Shown: positions 8,792-16,779 of the stretch, piece by piece
Layout of the letters: each line of letters starts with the position of its first letter
How positions within the stretch are numbered: the stretch's first letter is position 1
DNA from: a bacterium
Lineage (GTDB): Bacteria; Desulfobacterota; Desulfocorpusculales; Desulfocorpusculum
NCBI GenBank assembly: GCA_037481695.1
Contig: JBBFLE010000002.1
Span: forward strand, 317,637-381,636
DNA length: 64,000 nucleotides
Reading direction: 5' to 3'
The notes under the pieces: model-generated
Seen by the model: the letters and a program-made list of their open reading frames with translations, nothing else
Databases searched by the model: none
What the model was told of the DNA's origin: nothing
Made by a program: the position numbers and the translations under genes

Positions 8792-11362
8792 TCAAGAATC
8801 ATTCTTGGCTTCCAAGGCCCTCTGGCAACAAGCTGCCGCCCAACCACAATCCCCCATGCTACCCCACCCCAGGAGCATCACCCCCAACAGGATGATCCCT
8901 CCCACCCCCCAGGCCTTATCCAGAAAAGCCGCCAAGGCAAGAACACCGCCAGCAGCCATGGCAGCCAGGCAGTAAGGTGAAATCACCGGCCAAAATCGCA
9001 CCAGCACCTGTTGCTTGCCAGCTCCGTGTTCCTCCAATGCCATTTGCAGCCTGACCTTGCCCAGGAGCCCCCCTCTCACCTCCAGGTCCCATGAGTCATA
9101 ATCTCCTCCTGCCCTGACCAAAGCCCCACTTTCTTTCAGGCTACTCTCCAATTTTTTCAACCTTTGTGCCTGGGATTCCCAATTTTCACTCCAGATGGCC
9201 CTTGTACGAGGAAACGGCAGTAGCATTCCACCTTGGCCCCTTCTGCGCCATGGACTCAGGCCGTTTTTGAGCCTTCCCCAAAGCCTGGCCAAAGGCTGCA
9301 AGAGGAACAAGGTGGCCGTTACACCCTTTAGAACCCAGCAAGGAATGGTTTTGTCCTGGGACCTGGAGAAATCTGCCCGGGCTGCACTGCCCAAGGCCTG
9401 CCAGGCCGTGCAAAGCAGGCCCCCACCCAACAGCCACCAGGCCGCCTTAAGGGGCTCCCACCAGAAACCCAGAAGAGCAGCGATTACCAGTAAGAGCAAA
9501 ACAAGATACCACTCGGGCATCATGGGAAGGGAGAGCCATAAACCAGGGCTTGGGCCGTAAACAGATTGAAAGGGGGCCGTGCCCCAGACACCCTGATATA
9601 TCCTGGATGGCAACAGGGGAAGGGGTCTAAGCAGGCCAGATCCATACAGCCTTCCCTTCCAGGAAAGATGCCCCAGGGTGTTGTAACGATGAGGCCATTT
9701 CTCCTCCAGAAGGGCCTCGGCACGGCCGTAGTTCTTCTGCTGTTTCCAGTAGGCCTTGATGGAATTCCTTCTGTGATGCCATACCACGGCTGCGGGACAA
9801 TAACCTATGCTCCAGCCTTTCTCCTGAAGCCTCCAGCAAACATCTACGTCATCACCTGCTATTCTGAATCTGGGGTCAAAGCCACCTATGGAAAGCAAAG
9901 CATCTTTTCGGAAAGCCATATTGCAGCCAGGGATGTGCTCGGCTTCCTGGTCCGAGACAAGCACATGTATGGGTCCTCCGGGAGCGTTGGCCACGCACTG
10001 AGCTATGGGTCCGTCCTTGCCGGGGGGGATATTAGGGCCTCCTATGCCCACATGTTGGGAATTCAAGAATGCCCAGGCTAGATATTGCAACCAGTGCGGA
10101 TCCGGATAGGCGTCATCGTCTATGTAGGCTATTATCTCCCCCCGTGCTGCCTCCAGACCTATGTTGCGGGCCTTGCTCAAGCCTCCATTGGGAACGCTTA
10201 TCACCCTGGCCCCCAGGCTGGAGGCTATCTGGGCAGTGTTGTCCGTAGAGCCGTCGTCCACGACTATGATCTCAAAGCAGGGATATTGGAGGCGTTGAAG
10301 CCCCTCCAGAGTGTCCCTTATGGTTCTGGAACCGTTGTAGGAGCATACCACCACTGATATTTGGGGCCATGAAACCCCTTGTGGAAAAGGCACCTCTGAA
10401 AAGGCCTTCCGCACGGCTTCGAGGGCTGGTTTGGGTTTCCTTTGCCTGGTGGTTATCCCGAAATCCCAATCCTCGATGTCGTATCCGCCCCGATACCACT
10501 CGTCGGTCCATGCAAAAACAAAGGCCCCCACACAGCCAGAGGCAAAGGTCTCTTGGATCTGCCAGGAAAGGCTATGGGCTTGAGCCTCTGTTCCATTGCG
10601 TCGACTGTCCAGCCCGATCTCGGCCATCACCAGGGGCCTGTTTCCTGCCAGGTTCTGGAGCCTTGCCAGATAGGCCCTCAAGCGTTCCCTGGACTCCAAA
10701 TAAACATTAAAACAGGCCAGATCCAGGAAATCCAAGTTTAGGAATTCTGTGGTGGGATAGTTCACATACGTGACCAGGGCCTCTGGATCCTCCTGTTTGG
10801 TGGCCTCGTACAGCTTTCTGATGAATCTTCGGATTCGAGCCGGGCCGTGCCAACGCACTATGGAAGCAGGTATCTCATTGCCTACCACAAAGCAAAGCAC
10901 CGCTGGATGCCCGCTGAGGGAGCGTACCTGAGCTCGCACCCTCTCTACTATGGAGCGGGCTCTTGTGGGTTGATCCAGAAAAGCTATGTGCTCCTCCCAA
11001 GCCAGCCCGACCATGACCCTTAATCCATGCCTGTGGGCCAGATCCAGCAACCAGCGGGGGGGAGCTGTATAAGTCCGCACGGCATTGAATCCGTTTCGGG
11101 CCATGAGAGTAAAATCCTTCTCCACCTTTACCGGATCATGGAACTCCTGGCCTGTGGCATCCGGTCTGAATGTCCCGTACGTGACACCCTTGACCCAGAA
11201 TTTCTCCTGGCCCACATAAAGGAATTTTCCCTCCACCCTGGGCCTGTGGAATCCAGGTGCCTGTCCGGCAATCCTTTTTCCCTGCTCCAGGTAGCCCGGG
11301 TGGTCCAATATGGGCTCCGGAGGTTCGCTGTGTTGGTCTTGAACTCTAGAGATTGACCTCAA
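8792..11362 (-). CDS. glycosidase (GH2/GH5-like TIM barrel) fused to membrane GT2 glycosyltransferase
   Basis: The 856-residue fusion has two catalytic parts. Residues about 45-325 look like a clan GH-A TIM barrel: VKGVTYGTF at its start, a putative acid/base Glu163 in VVGNEIP and a putative nucleophile Glu248 in MAEIGLDS. From about 335 a GT2 domain follows: ISVVVCSYNG, VVDDGSTDN, YIDDDAYPD and the acceptor-side GDDVDVCWRLQEKGW. Hydrophobic segments near 625-690 and 790-840 anchor it in the membrane. No signal peptide is visible, so the glycosidase and transferase parts may both face the cytoplasm. The start is a TTG with a GGAGGA site eight bases upstream; no suitable ATG exists nearby. It sits between galE and the exporter pair. 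Confidence 0.85.
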   Translation of the reverse strand: MRSISRVQDQHSEPPEPILDHPGYLEQGKRIAGQAPGFHRPRVEGKFLYVGQEKFWVKGVTYGTFRPDATGQEFHDPVKVEKDFTLMARNGFNAVRTYTAPPRWLLDLAHRHGLRVMVGLAWEEHIAFLDQPTRARSIVERVRAQVRSLSGHPAVLCFVVGNEIPASIVRWHGPARIRRFIRKLYEATKQEDPEALVTYVNYPTTEFLNLDFLDLACFNVYLESRERLRAYLARLQNLAGNRPLVMAEIGLDSRRNGTEAQAHSLSWQIQETFASGCVGAFVFAWTDEWYRGGYDIEDWDFGITTRQRKPKPALEAVRKAFSEVPFPQGVSWPQISVVVCSYNGSRTIRDTLEGLQRLQYPCFEIIVVDDGSTDNTAQIASSLGARVISVPNGGLSKARNIGLEAARGEIIAYIDDDAYPDPHWLQYLAWAFLNSQHVGIGGPNIPPGKDGPIAQCVANAPGGPIHVLVSDQEAEHIPGCNMAFRKDALLSIGGFDPRFRIAGDDVDVCWRLQEKGWSIGYCPAAVVWHHRRNSIKAYWKQQKNYGRAEALLEEKWPHRYNTLGHLSWKGRLYGSGLLRPLPLLPSRIYQGVWGTAPFQSVYGPSPGLWLSLPMMPEWYLVLLLLVIAALLGFWWEPLKAAWWLLGGGLLCTAWQALGSAARADFSRSQDKTIPCWVLKGVTATLFLLQPLARLWGRLKNGLSPWRRRGQGGMLLPFPRTRAIWSENWESQAQRLKKLESSLKESGALVRAGGDYDSWDLEVRGGLLGKVRLQMALEEHGAGKQQVLVRFWPVISPYCLAAMAAGGVLALAAFLDKAWGVGGIILLGVMLLGWGSMGDCGWAAACCQRALEAKNDS

Positions 11363-11413
11363 TATTTCAGTCCTCCAGACTCCTTCCCCTGCGGTGGCAA
11401 TCTCTGGAGCCTC

Positions 11414-12391
11414 TCAAGGGCTTCTTTGGTGCCACCTCAAGGCAGTGTCCACTATCTTGTCCAGTTCCACCCACTGGGGCTTCCACCCCAGGATTTCCCG
11501 GGCCCTGGAAGCATCGGCCACAAGCACAGGAGGGTCACCGGCTCTGCGGGGAGCATTCATTCTGGGGACCCTTTTGCCGGAGACCCTCTCCACGGACTCT
11601 ATGACTTCTTTTACAGAATGCCCCTTCCCTGTGCCCAAATTGAGCCCTAGACTGGGCCCACCCGAGCGCAGATGTTCAAGGGCCAATATGTGGGCCTCTG
11701 CCAGGTCCATGACATGGATATAGTCCCTTATGGCCGTGCCATCAGGCGTTTGATAGTCAGTGCCAAACACTTGGACTGGCTCCCCTTTTCCCAAAGCCGC
11801 CCTGATCACAAGGGGAATGAGATGGGTCTCGGGAGTGTGATCCTCCCCTATCTCGCCCTCAGGATCCGCACCGGCCGCATTGAAATATCTCAACGCAACC
11901 CATCTTATCCCGTATGCCCTTCCGTACCATTGAAGGGCCTTTTCCATATAGAGTTTGGACTCCCCATAAGGGTTCACAGGCATCTGGGGAAGATCCTCGC
12001 TTATGGGAATGCTCTCAGGTATCCCATAGGTGGCACAGGTAGAGGAGAATATTATGTCCTTTACTCCCGTGCGCACCATGGCATCCAGAACATTTAGCCC
12101 GTTTAGGACATTGTAACGCATGTATTTGCGCGGATTCTCGACAGATTCCCCCACGTAGGCGTAAGAAGCAAAGTGAAGCACTGCCTGGATGCCGTAGCGT
12201 TCTATGGCCGTGTGGATCTGGTTTGCATCACACAGATCTCCTTGTACCAACGGCCCCCACTTCACTGCCCAGGGGTGTCCGTACTCTAGGTTGTCCAGGG
12301 TGACGGGCAGAAAACCGTGTTGAGCCAGCCGCTTGCATGTGTGGCTGCCTATGTAACCGGCTCCTCCCGTGACAAGCACGGCCGGGTTCAT
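11414..12391 (-). CDS. galE: UDP-glucose 4-epimerase
   Basis: An extended short-chain dehydrogenase of 325 residues. It opens with the NAD-binding VTGGAGYIGSHTC, has the catalytic serine-threonine region SSTCATYG and the YxxxK pair in YGESKLYMEK, then RYFNAAGADP and IRDYIHVMDLA, all typical of GalE. It interconverts UDP-glucose and UDP-galactose. The ATG at 12391 was preferred; the frame continues to a TTG at 12424 that would overlap the preceding gene's stop. It supplies a nucleotide sugar to the cluster together with the neighbouring UDP-glucuronate decarboxylase. Confidence 0.92.
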   Translation of the reverse strand: MNPAVLVTGGAGYIGSHTCKRLAQHGFLPVTLDNLEYGHPWAVKWGPLVQGDLCDANQIHTAIERYGIQAVLHFASYAYVGESVENPRKYMRYNVLNGLNVLDAMVRTGVKDIIFSSTCATYGIPESIPISEDLPQMPVNPYGESKLYMEKALQWYGRAYGIRWVALRYFNAAGADPEGEIGEDHTPETHLIPLVIRAALGKGEPVQVFGTDYQTPDGTAIRDYIHVMDLAEAHILALEHLRSGGPSLGLNLGTGKGHSVKEVIESVERVSGKRVPRMNAPRRAGDPPVLVADASRAREILGWKPQWVELDKIVDTALRWHQRSP

Positions 12392-12420
12392 GATTTCTGG
12401 CTCCGGGATACTGGCTGGAA

Positions 12421-13425
12421 TCAACCTTGCATGGCTGCCACTGCAATTTGGCTTGGCTGAAGCTGACGCCGGCCTTTTCGCAGAAGGGAGTCAAAGTACT
12501 CTATGGTGTTCAGAAGCCCTTCTTCCAGGCGGACCTTGGGCTCCCATCCCAGCTTTTCCTTGGCCAGGGTTATATCCGGCCTTCTCAAGCAGGGATCGTC
12601 ACTAGGCAAGGGTTTGAAAACTATGGGGGACTTGGACCCCGTCATGTCCAGGATCTTTTCCGCCAGCTCCAGCACCGTCAATTCATGAGGGTTACCCAAA
12701 TTCACGGGCCCGCAGAAATCATCAGGGCTTTCCATGAGCTTGAGGAAGGCCTCGATCATGTCCGAGACATAACAGAAGGAGCGGGTTTGGCTACCGTCTC
12801 CATAGATCGTTATGGGCATACCAGAGAGGGCCTGAACTATGAAGTTGGAGACCACCCGACCGTCATCCACCTGCATCCGAGGGCCGTAGGTATTGAATAT
12901 TCTGGCCACCTTCACACGGACCGCATAGCGCCGATGATAATCGAAGAACAAAGTCTCAGCACATCGCTTCCCCTCGTCATAGCAGGATCGGACTCCCGTG
13001 GGATTCACGTGTCCCCAGTAATCCTCCCTTTGGGGATGCACCTTTGGATCTCCGTAAACCTCGCTGGTAGAGGCCTGGAGAATCTTTGCTCCTGTCCGCT
13101 TGGCCAGGCCCAACAGATTGATGGCACCGTATACGTTTGTCTTCACCGTATGGACCGGGTCTTGCTGGTAATGAACTGGGGAGGCCGGGCAGGCCAGGTT
13201 GTAAATCTCGTCCACCCGGACGTGCAAAGGCCAGACTATATCGTGCTGCATCACCTTTAGCTGCGGGTTCAAAGTGTGCTGGGCCAGATTCCTTCTGCTT
13301 CCCGTGTGGAAGTTATCCACGCAAAGCACAGAATGCCCTTGGGCAACAAGCCTGTCACAAAGATGAGAACCCAAGAAACCAGCTCCGCCAGTAACCAAAA
13401 TTCTCTTGCTTTTTTTCTCTTCCAT
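12421..13425 (-). CDS. UDP-glucuronate decarboxylase (UDP-xylose synthase) family SDR
   Basis: The protein opens with the Rossmann motif [16 protein letters not shown] and shows hallmarks of UXS enzymes: [23 protein letters not shown], the catalytic YxxxK in [22 protein letters not shown] and [11 protein letters not shown]. It should convert UDP-glucuronate to UDP-xylose (or its 4-keto intermediate). The ATG at 13425 was chosen; upstream in-frame starts are only TTG. It is the first gene of the minus-strand glycan cluster, with a long leader that carries a near-consensus sigma-54 promoter at 13613-13628. Its presence suggests a pentose or related residue in the product. Confidence 0.88.
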   Translation of the reverse strand: MEEKKSKRILVTGGAGFLGSHLCDRLVAQGHSVLCVDNFHTGSRRNLAQHTLNPQLKVMQHDIVWPLHVRVDEIYNLACPASPVHYQQDPVHTVKTNVYGAINLLGLAKRTGAKILQASTSEVYGDPKVHPQREDYWGHVNPTGVRSCYDEGKRCAETLFFDYHRRYAVRVKVARIFNTYGPRMQVDDGRVVSNFIVQALSGMPITIYGDGSQTRSFCYVSDMIEAFLKLMESPDDFCGPVNLGNPHELTVLELAEKILDMTGSKSPIVFKPLPSDDPCLRRPDITLAKEKLGWEPKVRLEEGLLNTIEYFDSLLRKGRRQLQPSQIAVAAMQG

Positions 13426-14074
13426 TGTCTTCTGTCTTGACTCCTCTTTGGGATGCCAGGAATTAGCTCCACAACTGCCAAAACCCAAAACCGCTCTTTA
13501 GCCCCTCATGGCCAGCTCGCACAGGCTGCAAAGACCTCCTGCGACCCCACCTGTTTTGATTTAGCTTCTCAGCGTCTTTGAGCGTGGCTGACAACATCGC
13601 TAGCCGGTACAGAGCAAGTAACATGCCAAAAACCAGTCTTTTGCCTTCCCCAGATCCAACCCGGGCTTTTCTTACCGGGCTTCCAAAAGGGGATGACGTG
13701 TATTAACTAATCGGTATTCTTGAATTTATTCCCTTGAAGCTGGAAACATAGCGCCTCTTTTCCTATGCTGGAAAACTGCAATTTCAGCAGCAGGACCCGC
13801 AAGACCTTAACCCTTGGGCCAATCAGCCCCAGCACTTTCCAATGTTACTTTGATCAAGGCCAGGAGATTAAAGTGTTATCCCGGCCTCAGAGATGTTTGG
13901 TTTTTTATCACAGCCTGGGCTAGGATGCAATTATTTCTGCGGAGAAAGATAGGAATTAGCAGTTCCCAGAACCAGACTATCGGAATTTCAAGTTCGTATT
14001 TTCTTTGGGTGTTGACCTGCTCTTGGTTGGATGGTAACAACATGAGCCTGCAAATCCAGAAATGGAGCCTGCCC
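13426..14074. other. divergent intergenic region with sigma-54 promoter
   Basis: This gap of about 600 bp separates the glycan cluster (minus) from the DUF4301 gene (plus). The minus-strand half carries the sigma-54 promoter and a leader of about 175 nt containing a stem formed by TCGCAGG and a bulged CCTGTGCGA. The DUF4301 frame is open back to 13814 but without a good ribosome-binding site. No RNA gene was recognised. Confidence 0.5.
13613..13628 (-). promoter_or_regulatory. sigma-54 (-24/-12) promoter for the glycan cluster
   Basis: On the minus strand the sequence is TGGCATGTTACTTGCT. It matches the sigma-54 consensus (TGGCAY, G, four free bases, TTGCW) at every fixed position, with the invariant GG and GC ten bases apart. 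Transcription would begin near 13600, leaving a leader of about 175 nt before the UDP-glucuronate decarboxylase. A sigma-54 activator gene lies 3.2 kb away at 16780. Found by eye, not by a scored genome-wide scan. Confidence 0.7.
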
Positions 14075-15658
14075 ATGAAACCCGAGACACAAAGCCCTTT
14101 CTCAGAAAAAGATAAAGTGCAGATAAGAGATCACGGCCTCCTGGAGGAGCAGGTCATGGCCCAGCTGGATCTTTTCTTGAATCCACCGGCTCCTGTTAGG
14201 CTCTTGAGGCCCTGCAAGGTGGGTGATGGAATAAAACGCTTGGACCCTTCCCATGCGGCCGAGCTGGCCCAAATACATTTGCGTGAAGCCGCAAAGGGCA
14301 GATGCATGAAATTTGTCCCGGCCTCAGGCTCTGCTAGCCGGATGTTCAGTGGGCTCCTGGCCCTCAGAAAAGATGGCGTGGTCTCCTTGGAAGAAGTGAA
14401 AGAGCGCGCCCGTGAGGGTGATCCCAATTCAGTGCAGGCCGTGGAATTCCTGGGCCAGTTGGAGAGATTTCCTTTTTACTCTCAGCTAAAAGACTCTATG
14501 GCCCGCGCCGGCTTGGACCTCAAGGCTCTTTTGGCCCAAGAACGCATAGGAGAGCTTCTAGAGGCATTGCTCAGCCCTCTTCAACTGGGTTACGAGGACC
14601 TGCCTAAGGCCCTGGTGCCCTTTCATAGTTACGGTGAGGAGGTAAGGACTTCTTTAGAAGAACACCTTGTGGAGGCAGCCTCGTATGTGGCGGATGCCAG
14701 GGGATTTTGCAGGATCCATTTCACTGTGTCCCCCCCTCACCTGGAGCGCTTCCAACAGGCTCTGGAAAATGCAAGGAAAAGATACGAGGAGCTCTTAGGT
14801 GTGAGATTCCAGATACAGGTCTCAATTCAGGATCCATCCACAGACACACTAGCAGTGGACATGGAAAACCGTCCCTTCAGGGACAAAGAGGGGCGCCTTC
14901 TGTTCAGGCCGGGTGGACACGGGGCATTGCTGAGGAACCTGCAGGACACAGGAGGGGAAATCGTGTTCATCAAGAACATCGATAATGTGCCCCATGAAAG
15001 ATTCATGGAGGAGAGCCTGTTCTGGAAGCGGGTCCTGGGTGGTTGCCTCATAAGATATCAGGAAGAAATCGCTCACATCATAAGGAGGCTGGCTTCTCCC
15101 CGCCCTGAGGAGCGCTTCATAAGAAAAGCCATGGAGTTTGCCCAAGGCGTCTTGTGTCTGGGCCTGCCTTCAAGAAAAGAGTTGGGAAGCAGGCTGGAGG
15201 CCTGTGCAAGGCTCAGGCAATGGTTGGATCGCCCCTTGAGGGTATGCGCAATGGTGGAGAATCAGGCAGAACCGGGTGGAGGCCCGTTTTGGGTTAGCAC
15301 CCTGCCCGGGGAGTGCGCCCTTCAAATCGTAGAGAGTGTGGAGGTGGATCTCTCGGATGAGGCTCAACGCTCTATCTGGCTTTCTTCCACCCACTTCAAT
15401 CCTGTGGACATGGTGTGCATGTTGAGGGATGCACAGGGTAACCCCTTCGATTTGAGGCTTTTTGCGGATACCTCCAGGGTGCTCATAACAAAGAAATCCA
15501 GCGGAGGCAGGGAACTCAAGGCACTGGAGCATCCAGGTCTTTGGAACGGCGGCATGGCCCGCTGGAACACGATTTTCGTGGAGGTGCCTGTGACCACTTT
15601 TCAGCCCGTCAAGACCGTCAACGATCTGCTTAGGCCTGGACACCAACCAAGCCCATGA
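14075..15658 (+). CDS. DUF4301 family protein
   Basis: This protein of about 527 residues matches the DUF4301 family: an early FVPASGSASRMF motif, then LERFPFYSQL, KALVPFHSYGEEVRTSLEEHLVEAASY and HFTVSPPHLERF, and a C-terminal part with LRLFADTSRV and ELKALEHPGLWNGGMARWNTIFVEVP. The ASGSASRM motif, a central KALVPFH and the HFTVSP segment resemble a nucleotidyltransferase-like arrangement, but no function is established. The ATG at 14075 has a GGAG seven bases upstream; an ATG at 14042 is also possible. It stands alone, divergent from the glycan cluster and followed by a 600-bp gap. Confidence 0.8.
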   Translation: MKPETQSPFSEKDKVQIRDHGLLEEQVMAQLDLFLNPPAPVRLLRPCKVGDGIKRLDPSHAAELAQIHLREAAKGRCMKFVPASGSASRMFSGLLALRKDGVVSLEEVKERAREGDPNSVQAVEFLGQLERFPFYSQLKDSMARAGLDLKALLAQERIGELLEALLSPLQLGYEDLPKALVPFHSYGEEVRTSLEEHLVEAASYVADARGFCRIHFTVSPPHLERFQQALENARKRYEELLGVRFQIQVSIQDPSTDTLAVDMENRPFRDKEGRLLFRPGGHGALLRNLQDTGGEIVFIKNIDNVPHERFMEESLFWKRVLGGCLIRYQEEIAHIIRRLASPRPEERFIRKAMEFAQGVLCLGLPSRKELGSRLEACARLRQWLDRPLRVCAMVENQAEPGGGPFWVSTLPGECALQIVESVEVDLSDEAQRSIWLSSTHFNPVDMVCMLRDAQGNPFDLRLFADTSRVLITKKSSGGRELKALEHPGLWNGGMARWNTIFVEVPVTTFQPVKTVNDLLRPGHQPSP

Positions 15659-16282
15659 GCCTTCCATGGGCCAAAGATTTTTCCCCCAAGCCTTCCAGGG
15701 CCTCTGGGACTAGAAATACTGTAAAGGAGTATTTGGAAAAACTGGCAGCACAGTGAGCTCTGTCCAATCTTCCATATGAATTAATTTGGGTTAGCCTAAA
15801 GAACATGTTCAAGGCTGATTTCAGCCAGAATTGTTGAGCAATATTGGCAAATGAGGGCCACCTTGATGATATCCCCGGCCAAACTGATTTTTGCTCCAAG
15901 GGAGCCTGATCTTCTCTTTGGGGTGCTTGGCCGCTCTAGGCTTGGAATCGGGTAAAGGTAGAAAGAGCCTTGGGGCTTAGACCCCGAAGTCACTTTTTTG
16001 ACAAGCCATCAGGGGGGGGCTGGGAACTCTATTGTTGACATCGGGGGCGGTTTGTGGCATTAGAGTTACTTTAGCTAGGGAGACTTTTGGCTGGTGGAGC
16101 ATTGGGTTTTGCGGTCTTCCAAAGCTTTTGGGAGAGAGTTTTGGAAGGCCGGGATTCTCTGAAGGGGGGGAGGTGGTGTTCAGGCGCGATCAAGGGGGTG
16201 CGCACCCAAGAGGTATGAAACGGGTGGGGAAAGAAGTCCTCGCCTTCTTTGGAAGAGAAAATAGTTGAGGAGGTAAGGGGAA
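15659..16282. other. long non-coding gap upstream of lipoprotein gene
   Basis: No gene is supported. It contains small palindromes (GAACATGTTC at 15801-15810; GGCTGA/TCAGCC at 15813-15826) and a lone TTGACA at 16035 without a good -10 element. A purine-rich AGGAGG just before 16283 is the ribosome-binding site of the lipoprotein gene. Confidence 0.4.
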
Positions 16283-16627
16283 ATGTCTAAGAAATTTGGA
16301 AGGATGGTTGTTGCTTTGGCGATTCTGGTGGGATTCGGATTCGCAATCATGGGATGCGCCACTACCGAAGACCTCAAGGCTGTGGAGCAGAAGGCTCAGA
16401 TGGTAAGCGACAAAGCTGATAAGGCCATGAGCGAGGCTCAGGCAGCCAAGAGCGCGGCAGCCAGCGCCGATGCATCTGCCAAGAAGGCTGCTGATTCAGC
16501 TGCCAAGGCTGAGGCTGCTGCCAGCAGGGCAGAGTCTGCTGCCAAAGCAGCCGCTGACTCTGCAGCCAAGGCTGAGGCCATGGCCAAAAAGGCAGAGGCC
16601 ATGTTCATGAAAAAGATGAAGAAATAA
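16283..16627 (+). CDS. alanine-zipper (Lpp-like) outer-membrane lipoprotein
   Basis: The 114-residue product begins with a lipoprotein signal peptide ending in IMGC (Cys25). The mature part is almost wholly Ala, Lys, Glu, Ser and Asp in heptads (repeated AKKA, KAEAAA units), predicting one long trimeric alanine coiled coil like Lpp. It ends in the basic MFMKKMKK, as its paralogue at 19102-19437 does; Lpp also ends in a Lys, the residue joined to peptidoglycan, but that linkage here is inference. It probably spaces or tethers the outer membrane. The start follows AGGAGG and a second purine-rich stretch. It is followed by a strong hairpin terminator. Confidence 0.85.
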   Translation: MSKKFGRMVVALAILVGFGFAIMGCATTEDLKAVEQKAQMVSDKADKAMSEAQAAKSAAASADASAKKAADSAAKAEAAASRAESAAKAAADSAAKAEAMAKKAEAMFMKKMKK

Positions 16628-16634
16628 GCTCTTT

Positions 16635-16684
16635 CCAGGGAGGACCAACTCTAGAGAGCCGGGCCTCCCTGGTTCTTCTCTTTT
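16635..16684 (+). terminator. hairpin terminator after lipoprotein gene
   Basis: CCAGGGAGG (16635-16643) and CCTCCCTGG (16664-16672) form a perfect 9-bp stem with a 20-nt loop, followed by the T-rich TTCTTCTCTTTT. It lies eight bases after the TAA stop and should isolate the abundant lipoprotein message from the downstream regulator. Confidence 0.7.
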
Positions 16685-16779
16685 GCCAAATGAAGATTTC
16701 CCTCTTGTCGTGCCAGCACTGATGCCCTTTCAGGACTCAGGGCAGGAAAGGCCGAGGGTCTTGCTCCCAAGAGCATTTC

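Noticed and set aside
13467..13482. Second GG-N10-GC match (TGGCAG...GAGCT) on the minus strand
   Set aside because: The -12 element is GAGC instead of TTGC; the upstream site at 13613 is far better.
15801..15810. GAACATGTTC palindrome as a LexA box
   Set aside because: The spacing between half-sites is two bases, not the four of GAAC-N4-GTTC, and no SOS gene is adjacent.
16035..16063. TTGACA as the -35 of a sigma-70 promoter
   Set aside because: At 17-bp spacing the -10 hexamer is CATTAG, a poor match; not listed as a feature.
16055..16070. TGGCATTAGAGTTACT as a sigma-54 promoter for the first lipoprotein
   Set aside because: The -12 element reads TTAC, so the invariant GC is absent.
16032..16268. 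78-codon open frame upstream of the lipoprotein
   Set aside because: No ribosome-binding site, no family resemblance and Gly/Arg-rich random composition.
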